Positions 8,029 through 16,391 of a DNA stretch of 45,243 nucleotides are shown here, piece after piece; position 1 is the stretch's first letter, and each line of letters begins with the position of its first letter. Under the pieces are notes generated by a model. It made no database searches, was not told the DNA's origin, and worked only from the letters and a program-made list of their open reading frames with translations. Position numbers and translations under genes: made by a program. This DNA is from Gammaproteobacteria bacterium (GTDB lineage Bacteria; Pseudomonadota; Gammaproteobacteria; Steroidobacterales; Steroidobacteraceae). The stretch lies in assembly GCA_003137095.1 (NCBI GenBank), contig PLET01000101.1, positions 1 to 45,243 of the forward strand, in the 5' to 3' direction.

Positions 8029-8302
8029 GGCGTTTGCCCGTCATCAACACGAAGGTGCTGCAGACGGGCGAACCGCGGCGCGGCGATGTGGTGGTGTTTC
8101 GCCTGCCCTCGGATCCGTCCATCCACTACATCAAACGGACTTCTTCATGGGTGACAACCGCAATGACAGTCAGGACAGCCGATTCCCGCAGGTGGGCTTC
8201 GTTCCGGAAGCCGATCTGGTCGGGCGCGCGGTGCGCATCTGGATGAACTGGCGGATTCCGGGCTGGCCGCAGTGGAATCGCATCGGCCGGATCATTCAAT
8301 GA
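8029..8302 (+). pseudogene. lepB: signal peptidase I (lepB) remnant, internal deletion and frameshift
   Basis: Two pieces of LepB lie in different frames. The first (about 8029-8137) reads RLPVINTKVLQTGEPRRGDV, VVFRLPSDPSIHYIKR, ending at the box that holds the catalytic Lys. The second, one frame over, starts at once with FFMGDNRNDSQDSRFPQVGF (conserved box E) and runs through GRAVRIWMNWRIPGW to a stop at 8302. In intact enzymes dozens of residues separate these boxes; here they are fused by a deletion of that segment. The N-terminal membrane helices and catalytic Ser region are also gone. It cannot make an active peptidase. The functional gene must be elsewhere. Confidence 0.85.
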
Positions 8303-8321
8303 GGCCGGCGTGGCGTCCCGC

Positions 8322-9014
8322 TCACTTCACGCTGTAATCACGCCCCTGCAGGCAGGCTATCTGAGCCCGACGATAGTCCGCGCGCTGTGACGCGGCACCG
8401 CCACTGGGTGATCCCGCGGTGGGATCGAAGCCGCTCTGGCTGGCAGCCCAGCGATGACATTCGTATTTGTCCTTCGCCTGCTGCTCGGTGCTTTGGGCCT
8501 TGTTCGGATAGATCAAAATCTCGGAGGTGGCCATCGGCGGCGAGCCGGGCGCCGAATCACCCTGGGCTTGCTGCATTTGTTCGGCCGCACCCGGGGGCGG
8601 GCGTACCGTTTCATACTCGCCGGAGGCGACGTCCCACTGATAGTAATTGTCGTTGGCGTAATAGAACGGCTCGTCATCCCACCACAGCGTGGTGTAATAG
8701 AAGGGCAGAGTGGCAAAGAACAAACCGTAGCCGAGCGCCCAACCGCCGTAGCCATAACCGCCGCCGTAGTAGCGTCCGCCATATCCGCGCCCGCCGTAGC
8801 CCGGACGCTGCGGGCCGTAATGACCACCGCCGTAGCCGCCGCCGCGCTCCACGCCGCCGTGGCCGCCGCCCGCACTGCCGTGGCCGCCGCCCATGCCGCC
8901 ACCGTGGCCGCCGCCGTTATGTTGCGCCATGGCCGTGCCGCACAGGGCGAGGCCGAGGAAGAGCGCCGTCGCGGCGCGATATCCCGAACGGGGCGAGGCA
9001 GGGTGCTGGTTCAT
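8322..9014 (-). CDS. Gly-rich exported protein
   Basis: 230 residues with a Sec signal peptide (ending GTAMAQ). Residues ~33-90 form a low-complexity Gly/His/Tyr tract (GGGHGGGMGGGHG, GYGGRGYGGRYYGGGYGYGG). Then come a hydrophobic aromatic segment (FFATLPFYYTTLWWDDEPFY), a YYQWDVASGEYETVRPP unit and a C-terminal domain with KDKYECHRWAASQSGFDPT. The C-terminal ECHxWAxxQxGFDP motif recurs in uncharacterised proteobacterial periplasmic or outer-membrane proteins. The glycine tract suggests a flexible surface or cell-wall linker. No enzymatic motif is seen. Confidence 0.82.
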   Translation of the reverse strand: MNQHPASPRSGYRAATALFLGLALCGTAMAQHNGGGHGGGMGGGHGSAGGGHGGVERGGGYGGGHYGPQRPGYGGRGYGGRYYGGGYGYGGWALGYGLFFATLPFYYTTLWWDDEPFYYANDNYYQWDVASGEYETVRPPPGAAEQMQQAQGDSAPGSPPMATSEILIYPNKAQSTEQQAKDKYECHRWAASQSGFDPTAGSPSGGAASQRADYRRAQIACLQGRDYSVK

Positions 9015-9069
9015 GACTCACTGTAGCGCACCGCCGACGGCTGGTCGGTGCTGCACCGTACAGAGCGGA

Positions 9070-10308
9070 TCAAGGGGTCGCGGGAGCCGCGCGCAGCTGC
9101 TGTGCCCGCGTCTCCACGGCACGCATCACCCGCAGCAGATTGCCGCCGTAGATCTTGCGCACCTGATCCGGCGTGTATCCGGCCTCCAGCAGTGCCCGGG
9201 TGAGGGCGGGAAACTTGTCGTAGCCATCCAATTCCGGCGGTGTGCAGCCGACGCCGTCAAAGTCGGTGCCGATGCCGACCGCGTCGATGCCGCCCACCTT
9301 GACCGCGTGGTCGATCTGGGCGACCACGTCCTGAAGGGTGGCGGGAGGCACCTGGGAGGCGAACTCCCGGCGCAATTGCTCGATGGCGGCCGCCCGCTCC
9401 GGCTGGCTCAGCTGCATGATGGCCCGGTAGCGCTCGCGCAGCGAGCCCTCCAGGGGACGTGCGGCATCGTAGTAGCGCTGGCTCAGGAAATCGCAGCCAA
9501 AATTGATCTGGATGACGCCGCCCTTGGCGGCCAGCGCCCGGATCATCGCATCGGTCATGTTGCGGGTGTAATTCGAAATCGCACGGCAGCCGGAGTGCGA
9601 GGCGATGATGGGCGCCGTCGACACCTCGAGCGCGTCCCAGAAGGTCTTGTCCGCCGTGTGCGAGATGTCGACCATCATGCCGAGCCGGTTCATCTCCCGC
9701 ACGACGTCCTTGCCGAACGGCGTGAGGCCGTCGTGGTGCTTGACCGCCGGATCGTCGATGTCGCCCTGCGAGTCCGCCCAGTCGTTCGTGTTGAAATGCG
9801 TGAGCGTCATGTAGCGCACGCCGAGCGCGTAGAAATCGCGCAGCAGCCGCAGCGAATTCTCGATGGCGTGGCCGCCCTCGATGCCCATCAGCGCGGCTAT
9901 CTTGTGCTGCTTGTGGGCGCGCTCGATGTCCCCGGCGGTGACCGCGAAGACGAACTGCGGATGCGCCTCGATGATGTCATGGCGCACGGTGTCGATCATC
10001 TGCAGGGCGCGGTTCGCCGAATGGTTGTCCTTCACATAGGAGGGGTCGACGTACACGGCGAAGAACTCCGCCCCCAGATGCCCGCTTAGCATCCGCGCGA
10101 GATCGGTGTTGCCGCCGCGGTTGGGGGTGGCGATGTCGTAGCCGTCGACGGTCTTGCTGGTCACATCGTCGTGGGTGTCGATCAGGATGGCGCTTTTGCC
10201 GATCTCGGCCACCTCGGCGTCGGTCACCGGCTGCCGTGCGAGGACGGTGCACGGCCACGCGGCGGCGATCGCAGCCAGCATCATCGGGCGCCAGACAAAT
10301 GAGTACAT
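9070..10308 (-). CDS. membrane-dipeptidase family (M19) exported dipeptidase
   Basis: 412 residues with an N-terminal signal peptide (MLAAIAAAWPCTVLA). It is a TIM-barrel M19 zinc peptidase that hydrolyses dipeptides, including D-amino-acid-containing ones. Metal and active-site motifs are visible in order: IDTHDD near residue 44, GIEGGHAI, YMTLTHFNTNDWADS, MMVDISHTADKTF, IIASHSGCRAI and VGIGTDFDGVG. Length and motif order are normal. The start codon lies within an inverted repeat next to the end of the histidine kinase gene (10306-10338). It is likely independent of, or only loosely attached to, the efflux operon upstream. Confidence 0.95.
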   Translation of the reverse strand: MYSFVWRPMMLAAIAAAWPCTVLARQPVTDAEVAEIGKSAILIDTHDDVTSKTVDGYDIATPNRGGNTDLARMLSGHLGAEFFAVYVDPSYVKDNHSANRALQMIDTVRHDIIEAHPQFVFAVTAGDIERAHKQHKIAALMGIEGGHAIENSLRLLRDFYALGVRYMTLTHFNTNDWADSQGDIDDPAVKHHDGLTPFGKDVVREMNRLGMMVDISHTADKTFWDALEVSTAPIIASHSGCRAISNYTRNMTDAMIRALAAKGGVIQINFGCDFLSQRYYDAARPLEGSLRERYRAIMQLSQPERAAAIEQLRREFASQVPPATLQDVVAQIDHAVKVGGIDAVGIGTDFDGVGCTPPELDGYDKFPALTRALLEAGYTPDQVRKIYGGNLLRVMRAVETRAQQLRAAPATP

Positions 10309-10338
10309 GGGGTCATTCCGTGGGTAACGATCCCCATG
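10306..10338. repeat. inverted repeat over the dipeptidase start
   Basis: CATGGGG (10306-10312) and CCCCATG (10332-10338) form a 7-bp inverted repeat with a 19-base spacer. One arm contains the dipeptidase ATG, and the other touches the histidine kinase stop. It could fold to hide the start codon in a read-through transcript, or it could be chance. Confidence 0.35.
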
Positions 10339-11661
10339 TTAATCCGGTTGCCGCGGCAGATCCAAGGTGACGCACAGGCCGCCGCCTTCGCGGTTTTGCA
10401 GCTGAATGCGCCCGCCGTGGGCCTCGGCGATTTCGCGCGCGAGCGCGAGGCCGAGGCCGGTGCCGCTGCGCTTGGTCGAATAGAACGGCAGCAGCGCCTG
10501 TGCCAGCACGGCCTGGCTCATACCGGCCCCGCGATCGCGCACCTCGATGCGCTGCTCCGTCCCCAAGCACCGGATGAGCAGCTCGACATCGGTGTCCTTG
10601 CCGCCGGCTTCATGCGCATTTTTGAGCAGATTGATCAGCGCCTGCTCGACCTGCGCGCGGTCGAACCAGCCGGGCACCGCCGGCAGGGCGGCGGCCAGGG
10701 TAAAGCGCTGCTGGCGGGCGAGATCGGCGGCGAAGCCATCCCACGCGACCGGCTGCGGACGGGGCGCCGGCAGGCGCGCAAAGGTGGCGTAGCCGCTGAC
10801 GAATTGGTGCAGATGCTCGGCGCGTTCGGCGATGGCCGCGAACACGGCCGGCAGCGTCGACTGGTCGGCGCGGCGCGCGATCTCGGCGCCGGAATGGGCG
10901 AGCGATGAGAGCGGCCCCAGGGAATTGTTGAGCTCGTGGCTCAAGACGCGGATGAGTTTCTTCCAGGTGGCGACCTCCTGGCGCGACAGCTCCCGGGTCA
11001 GGCGCTTGAGCAGATACAGTCGGAAGGTGCGCCCCTGCAGGATGAAGGCGCGCTGCGACAGATGAAACGTCTCCTCCGAACCCTCGATCTCGGTGGAAAA
11101 CAGGCTGTCGCCAGCGCCGGCCACGGCGCCGCGCAAGGCCGGCGGCGCGCGCATCAGGGCATCACCGAAGTGCAGCCCGGTTAGGCTGCGGCCCTCGCTC
11201 AACAGGTGGCGAGCCGCGATATTGGCGTAGGCGATGCGCTCCTGCGCGTCCACCAGCAGCAGCGCCACCGGCGAATTCTGCATGACCGTGTCGAGCAGCA
11301 ATTCGCGCTGCACCAGGTGCGCGCGCTGGGAGCGCAGGGCACCGGCCAGCTCATTGTGGGCCGCCATCAGATCGCCGAGCTCATCGTCCCGGTCGATCGC
11401 AAGCGAACGGCTGAAATCGCCTTCCCGATAGCTCGCCACGGTGGCGCTGAGGGCGCGCAGCAATTGCGCCACCGGCCGCATCAGCCGCGCGGCCAGCCAC
11501 AACACGGGCAACAACGCGGCGCACATCACCAGCGACCAGGCGAGCAGGCCGCTGTCCCAGAGGCGGGCGGCCAACACCCCGCCGGCCGCCGCCGCCGCGG
11601 CCACCGCCATCAGCCAGAATGCCAGCTTTCCCTTGAGGCTGAGCAGCGGCCGGCCGGGCAT
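10339..11661 (-). CDS. NtrY-like sensor histidine kinase
   Basis: 440 residues. Two membrane helices lie within the first 60 residues (LAFWLMAVAAAAAAGGVLAA and LAWSLVMCAALLPVLWLAA) with almost no periplasmic loop. A HAMP domain (~58-110) and a PAS domain (~115-220) follow. The dimerisation/phosphoacceptor box is WKKLIRVLSHELNNSLGPLS with His242, and the ATPase domain has LINLLKNAHEAG (N box), RDRGAGM and STKRSGTGLGLALA. The tiny periplasmic part suggests sensing within the membrane or cytoplasm. It lies six bases after the response regulator and is its partner. It closes the efflux operon begun at the sigma-54 promoter at 19092-19108. Confidence 0.95.
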   Translation of the reverse strand: MPGRPLLSLKGKLAFWLMAVAAAAAAGGVLAARLWDSGLLAWSLVMCAALLPVLWLAARLMRPVAQLLRALSATVASYREGDFSRSLAIDRDDELGDLMAAHNELAGALRSQRAHLVQRELLLDTVMQNSPVALLLVDAQERIAYANIAARHLLSEGRSLTGLHFGDALMRAPPALRGAVAGAGDSLFSTEIEGSEETFHLSQRAFILQGRTFRLYLLKRLTRELSRQEVATWKKLIRVLSHELNNSLGPLSSLAHSGAEIARRADQSTLPAVFAAIAERAEHLHQFVSGYATFARLPAPRPQPVAWDGFAADLARQQRFTLAAALPAVPGWFDRAQVEQALINLLKNAHEAGGKDTDVELLIRCLGTEQRIEVRDRGAGMSQAVLAQALLPFYSTKRSGTGLGLALAREIAEAHGGRIQLQNREGGGLCVTLDLPRQPD

Positions 11662-11667
11662 GGCGGG

Positions 11668-13023
11668 CTAGCCGCCCACCGGACGCAGATTGAACCGTTC
11701 CATGCGCCGGTACAGCGCCTGTCGCGACAGGCCGAGGTTGCTCGCGGCACGGCTGATGTTGCCGCCGGCCTCGCGCAGGCTGGTTTCGATCGCCTCGCGG
11801 CTGGGTTGATCGGCGTCGCGCCGCACCTCGGCTTCGGCCGCGGGACGCTGCAGCGGCAGATTCAAATCGCCGGCGGTCAGGATGCGCCCGCGCGCCAGCA
11901 GTTTGGCGCGCTCGATGCAGTTGCGCAGCTCGCGCACATTGCCCGGCCAGTCGTGCGCCAGCAGGGCGGCCGCCGCATCCTCGCCCAAGGTCGGCGCGGC
12001 GCCGAGAAAATGCCGCGCCAGCGGCAGGATGTCGGCGCGCCGCTCGGCAAGCGCGGGGACGTTGATCTCGATGACGTTGACGCGGTAATACAGGTCCTCG
12101 CGAAAGCGGCCGGTGCGAATCAGTGCGGGCAGATCGGCGTTGGTGGCGCTCAACACCCGCACCCGGGCGCTGCGCGAGCGGCTCGAGCCGAGCGGCTCGA
12201 ACTCGCCGGTTTCGAGCACGCGCAGCAGCTTGACCTGCCCGGCGAGCGGCAGGTCGCCGATTTCATCCAGGAACAGCGTGCCGCCATCGGCCGTCTCGAA
12301 GCGGCCCACGCGGGCGCGGGCCGCTCCGGTGAAGGCGCCGGCCTCGGCGCCGAACAACTCCGCCTCGATCAGTTCGGCCGGGATGGCGCCGCAGTTGACC
12401 GCCACGAAGGGTCCGCGGCGGAGCGCCGAGTTCGCATGTACGATCTGTGCGATGCGCTCCTTGCCGGCGCCGTTCGGGCCGGTGATCAGCACCCGCACAT
12501 CGCCGCGTGCGACGCGGCAGGCGAGTTCGACCACCCGCTCCATGGCATCGGAGGCAAATACCGTGCCGCACAGGTCGTATTGCCCGGCGAGCAGCTCGCG
12601 CCGGCGGCGCTGTTCGTCGAGCAGACGCTGCCGCTCGCGCGTGCTCTCCGCCAGTTCGAGCAGGTTCTCCACGGTCGCGATCAGCTTGTCGTTGTCCCAG
12701 GGCTTGCCGATGTAATCGGCAGCGCCGGCCTTGACCAGCTGCACCGCGGATTCGAGGTGGGTCCAGGCCGTCAGCAGCACCACGGGCAGGTCGGGCTGCT
12801 GGGCGCGCACGGCGCGAAACAGCGCAGCTCCTTCGTCCCCCGAGGTGGTGTCGCCGCCGAAGTTCATGTCGGCGATGACCAGATCCACCCGCTCGCGCGC
12901 CAGCAGCGCCAGACCCGCCGCGGGCGAGGTCGCAGCGAGGGTGCGGATGTCATGCAGTCCGAACAGCAGTCCGAGCGCCTGGGCAACGGCCGGATTATCG
13001 TCGATGACCAGAATGCTGCGCAT
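11668..13023 (-). CDS. NtrC-family sigma-54-dependent response regulator
   Basis: 451 residues with three domains. The receiver (1-~120) has Asp52 as phosphoacceptor (VIADMNFGG) and Lys107 (KPW). The AAA+ domain has a Walker A variant TGPNGAGKER (181-190), an intact GAFTGA loop (229-234) for contact with sigma-54, Walker B TLFLDEIG and an arginine-finger region FREDLYYRVNV. A Fis-type HTH ends the protein (GGNISRAASNLGLSRQALYR). It should activate only sigma-54 promoters, and one stands at the head of this same operon with a palindromic site upstream. The gene is downstream of the permeases (gap 36 bases), so positive autoregulation is expected. Confidence 0.96.
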   Translation of the reverse strand: MRSILVIDDNPAVAQALGLLFGLHDIRTLAATSPAAGLALLARERVDLVIADMNFGGDTTSGDEGAALFRAVRAQQPDLPVVLLTAWTHLESAVQLVKAGAADYIGKPWDNDKLIATVENLLELAESTRERQRLLDEQRRRRELLAGQYDLCGTVFASDAMERVVELACRVARGDVRVLITGPNGAGKERIAQIVHANSALRRGPFVAVNCGAIPAELIEAELFGAEAGAFTGAARARVGRFETADGGTLFLDEIGDLPLAGQVKLLRVLETGEFEPLGSSRSRSARVRVLSATNADLPALIRTGRFREDLYYRVNVIEINVPALAERRADILPLARHFLGAAPTLGEDAAAALLAHDWPGNVRELRNCIERAKLLARGRILTAGDLNLPLQRPAAEAEVRRDADQPSREAIETSLREAGGNISRAASNLGLSRQALYRRMERFNLRPVGG

Positions 13024-13059
13024 GGCTGAAGTCTACCGGGTGCCGCCGCCCGACTCGAA

Positions 13060-14286
13060 TCAGGCGGCCCGCGTCGCCAGGGCGGGTGGTACGGACGCCG
13101 CCTTGAGCGCGGGCCACAGCACCGCCAGCTGACCGAGCAGCAGCACCACGATGGCGCCGATGAGCACATAGCCCGGCGGCAGCCGCGGCATCTCGAAGGC
13201 GCTGACCATCCACAGATTCAGGAGCAGGGTGAGCGCGATGCCGAGGGCGGCGCCGGCCGCCGCGATCAGCAGATTCTCCGTCTGAAAGTAGCGGATGATG
13301 GCCGGCCGGGTCGCGCCGAGGGCGCGGCGTATGCCGATCTGGCGCCGGCGCTGCGCCACCCAGTAGCTGGTCAGGCCGACGATGCCGAAGGCGGTGACCG
13401 CCGCCAAGGCCGCGCACACCACGCCGAGAATGACCGCCAGACCGCGGTCATCCTGATAGGCATCGGCGCGCGCCTCGGTCAGCGTCCAGGTTTTCTCCAA
13501 TACCCGGGCGCGGTCCAGAGCGATCAGCGCCTGCTCCGCGGCCCGCATCACGGCGGCGATGCGACCGGGCTGCACGCGCACGAGGTAATGGGTATACGGC
13601 GACACGTAGCGCATCGGTTCAATGGTCGAATTGTCGTTGAACTGGCTGCCCCAGCCGCCCGCCTGGGTCCAGGGCACCTGCAGCCGCTCGACGATGCCGA
13701 CGACGGCCGCCGGTTGGGTGTGGCCGCCGAAATACACGGATTGCCCCAGGGCACTTCGGCCGGGAAATAATTTCTCCGCCAGGGTGCGGGTGATGATGAC
13801 GGCCGCCGGCGGCGTCACGTCCAGGTAACCGAACTTGTCGCGCACCTCCTCGGCGGTGAAATTGCGGCCGGCGACGAGCGTCAGTCCGGCGGCCTGCAAG
13901 CCGTGCTCGTCCATCTCGTACAGCGCACTCAACGCCGTCGGTTCCTTCTGGTCCGGCGTCAGCAGCAGACCTTCGGTCGAGCCGCCGTTGCTCAAGGGGT
14001 AGGAATTGAGCGCCGTGGCATCGATCACACCGGGCAGCGAGCGCAGCGCCGCCAGATCGCCCTGCAGCTTGGCCTTGAGGTCGGTCGGATTGCCCACCCA
14101 CTGATTGGTCACGACGAAATTGTTGCTCTCATCCATGCCGGTGGGGCGATGGCTCAGGGCCAGACGCTGTTCGATGATGAACAGCGCGTTGCACAGAATG
14201 GCGAGCGTGATCGCCATCTGCACGCCGATCAGGATGGCACCGACCTTGTTGCGGCGCATGGCGGAGAGTATCGGACGCAGTTCCAT
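13060..14286 (-). CDS. MacB/FtsX-type ABC transporter permease (second)
   Basis: 408 residues from ATG 14286, which has AGGGGGA six bases upstream. The ATG two codons earlier (14292) is too close to this site, and a far upstream frame (to 14925) lies inside the previous gene. Topology is that of MacB permeases: one N-terminal helix (VGAILIGVQMAITLAILCNA), a large periplasmic MacB-PCD domain, then three C-terminal helices with the FtsX motif (RRRQIGIRRALGATRPAIIR). It has no ATPase of its own and pairs with the permease at 14298-15620 and the ATPase at 15635-16342. The stop-to-start spacing to its partner is 11 bases. Confidence 0.93.
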   Translation of the reverse strand: MELRPILSAMRRNKVGAILIGVQMAITLAILCNALFIIEQRLALSHRPTGMDESNNFVVTNQWVGNPTDLKAKLQGDLAALRSLPGVIDATALNSYPLSNGGSTEGLLLTPDQKEPTALSALYEMDEHGLQAAGLTLVAGRNFTAEEVRDKFGYLDVTPPAAVIITRTLAEKLFPGRSALGQSVYFGGHTQPAAVVGIVERLQVPWTQAGGWGSQFNDNSTIEPMRYVSPYTHYLVRVQPGRIAAVMRAAEQALIALDRARVLEKTWTLTEARADAYQDDRGLAVILGVVCAALAAVTAFGIVGLTSYWVAQRRRQIGIRRALGATRPAIIRYFQTENLLIAAAGAALGIALTLLLNLWMVSAFEMPRLPPGYVLIGAIVVLLLGQLAVLWPALKAASVPPALATRAA

Positions 14287-14297
14287 GACCATTCCCC

Positions 14298-15620
14298 CTA
14301 TTGGGCTTTCAACTGCCAGGCGGGCTGCACCTGCGTGGCGCGCCAGGTGGGATACAGCCCCGCCAGGGTGGTGGCCGCCACCGACAGCGCCACCGCGATG
14401 GCGACGTCCGAAGGGCTGAAATGGGTCAGCCGATTCACGTCCTCCGAGAGCAGTGCCCGCAATCCCAGCAGTCCGAGCACGGTGAGCCCGAGACCCAGCA
14501 GCCCGCCGGCCAGACCCACCATCGCCGCCTCGGTCAGGCATTGTGCGACGATGGCGCGGCGGCTCGCGCCCAGAGCGCGGCGCACGCCGATGTCGCCGGC
14601 GCGTCCCATGATTTTCGCGAGCATCAGTCCCATGGCGTTGAGCAGACAGACCAACAGAAAGCTGAAGGACACCAGCACCAGAATGCGCACCTCGGCGGTC
14701 ACGGCGTGCTGGTCGACGAGCCACTCCCGGACGTCCCGGATCCGGGTGTGGGGAGGCCACTGAAAGCGGCCCAGGCGCCGCTGTTCCGCCGCATAGTTGT
14801 TCAGGAACGTGCGGTAGCGATCCGCCTCCGCGGCGCCGGGCAGCTCGGCCCAGAATTGGAGCCAGATGCACTCGGAATGCAAGCGGCCGTCCCAGCCCGC
14901 GGCCGGCAGCGAGTCGCCGCCGCAATTGTTGTTGCCCCAGGACGCCAGCTGTTGATCGATGGCGCGGGTAAAGGGAATGAAGACTTCCTCGGCCCCGGCG
15001 TATTTGTTGTTGTTGAGGTCGTAGAAGTTCGGGATCGGCTCCCAGTGATCGAGCACCCCCACCACCCGGTACCCGTGGCCGTCGAGATCGAGCGTCCTGC
15101 CGACCGAATTGGCGCCACCGAACACCTTGTCATTGAGCTCACGGCCGATCACCACCACATCGGCATGGCCCGTGTCATCGGCCTGCGACCAGGCGGCGCC
15201 GTAGCGAAACGGCACCTCGAACATGGCAAAGAAATCCGCAAAGGCCGCGCGCGCGGTCACCTGGAAGGGCCGCAGATCCGGATTGGCCGGGGTGAGCGCA
15301 AAGCCGGTGCGATACATGGCCGATTGGCGCCGGGCCGCGTGCGCCGTCATCAAACCGACGGCGTCGGGGTAGCTGATCTGCTGCTGTAGATTGTCCTCAT
15401 CGCCAATCACCACGCCTTTCTTCGGCCCCCAATTGTCGATCTGCACCGCAAACAGCTGCCGGGACTTGCGGGGAATGGGGTCGCCCGCCATGGCACGAAA
15501 CACGGTCAGGGTGGTCATGGAGGCGCCGATGCCCACCCCGATGGCGGCGATCATCAGCACCGTGAGCACAACGTTGCGCCGCAGGCTGCGCAGTGCGAGG
15601 GTCAGATAATAGGTGAACAT
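14298..15620 (-). CDS. MacB/FtsX-type ABC transporter permease (first)
   Basis: 440 residues with the same layout as its downstream neighbour: N-terminal helix (NVVLTVLMIAAIGVGIGASM), a large periplasmic domain (~45-290) and three C-terminal helices with FtsX signature (GRAGDIGVRRALGASRRAIV). The periplasmic domain is longer than in the second permease and contains CGGDS and ECIW cysteines that could form a disulphide. The two permeases probably form a heterodimer driving mechanotransmission through the periplasm to the adaptor and TolC protein, as in MacAB-TolC. Substrate is unknown. Confidence 0.93.
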   Translation of the reverse strand: MFTYYLTLALRSLRRNVVLTVLMIAAIGVGIGASMTTLTVFRAMAGDPIPRKSRQLFAVQIDNWGPKKGVVIGDEDNLQQQISYPDAVGLMTAHAARRQSAMYRTGFALTPANPDLRPFQVTARAAFADFFAMFEVPFRYGAAWSQADDTGHADVVVIGRELNDKVFGGANSVGRTLDLDGHGYRVVGVLDHWEPIPNFYDLNNNKYAGAEEVFIPFTRAIDQQLASWGNNNCGGDSLPAAGWDGRLHSECIWLQFWAELPGAAEADRYRTFLNNYAAEQRRLGRFQWPPHTRIRDVREWLVDQHAVTAEVRILVLVSFSFLLVCLLNAMGLMLAKIMGRAGDIGVRRALGASRRAIVAQCLTEAAMVGLAGGLLGLGLTVLGLLGLRALLSEDVNRLTHFSPSDVAIAVALSVAATTLAGLYPTWRATQVQPAWQLKAQ

Positions 15621-15634
15621 GTGTCCCGCCTTGA

Positions 15635-16342
15635 TCAGGGATTCGCGGCCAGGCCCGCGACCAGCCGCGGCGGCGGGGCGAGGTCGACCACCTGGCCGTC
15701 GACGATGTGCACTTCGCGCTGCGCGCGCACCGCGAGTTCCGGATCGTGGGTCACCATGACGATGGTGGCGCCGTCGCGATGCAGCTCCTCGAGCAGGTCC
15801 ATGACGCCGCGCGCCATCTGCGTGTCCAGATTGCCGGTGGGTTCATCCGCGAGCAGCAGGCGCGGCGCGCCGGCCAATGCCCGCGCGATCGCCACCCGTT
15901 GTTGCTGGCCGCCGGACAACTCCGCCGGATAGTGGCGGCCGCGGGCCGACAGGCCGACGCGGCTCAAGGATTCCCGGATGCGCCGGCGCCGCTCGGCGCC
16001 GTCGAACCCCCGGTAGCGCAGCGGCACGTCGATGTTGTCCTCGACGTTCAGATCAGCGATCAGGTTGAAGGCCTGAAAAATGAAACCGATCTTCTCATTG
16101 CGCAGCCGCGAACGCCGATTGTCGTTCAGGCCGCGGACGTCGACGCCGTCCAACTGATACTCGCCGCCGCTGAATTCCTCGAGCAGCCCGGCGATGCTGA
16201 GGAATGTCGTCTTGCCGGATCCGGAGGGTCCGGTGACGGCGACGAACTCGCCCTCGCGCACGTGGATGGCAAAATCGCGCAATGCGTAGGTTTCGACGAC
16301 CTCGGTGCGATACGCCTTCGACAGATGGGTCATTCTCAGCAT
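15635..16342 (-). CDS. ABC transporter ATP-binding protein, MacB/LolD type
   Basis: 235 residues, a single nucleotide-binding domain: Walker A GPSGSGKTT, Q-loop (FIFQAFNLIADLNVEDNI), signature LSGGQQQRVAIARAL, Walker B LLLADEPTGNLD and H-loop MVTHDPEL. The EDNIDVPLRYRG segment after the Q-loop is typical of the LolD/MacB group, which powers mechanotransmission rather than substrate passage through the membrane. It lies 14 bases upstream of the first permease and 49 bases downstream of the adaptor. It should serve both permeases. Confidence 0.96.
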   Translation of the reverse strand: MLRMTHLSKAYRTEVVETYALRDFAIHVREGEFVAVTGPSGSGKTTFLSIAGLLEEFSGGEYQLDGVDVRGLNDNRRSRLRNEKIGFIFQAFNLIADLNVEDNIDVPLRYRGFDGAERRRRIRESLSRVGLSARGRHYPAELSGGQQQRVAIARALAGAPRLLLADEPTGNLDTQMARGVMDLLEELHRDGATIVMVTHDPELAVRAQREVHIVDGQVVDLAPPPRLVAGLAANP

Positions 16343-16391
16343 GGGGGCCTCTTGCCGTGGATGGATGGGGTGCGATTCGATGCGGGACGGG

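Noticed and set aside
11206..13029. 607-codon open frame on the plus strand
   Set aside because: It is antisense to the histidine kinase and response regulator genes, has no domain or ribosome-binding site, and its composition is that of a shadow of GC-rich codons.
14287..14925. N-terminal extension of the second permease
   Set aside because: The extra 213 residues overlap the first permease in another frame and are Arg-rich without a fold.
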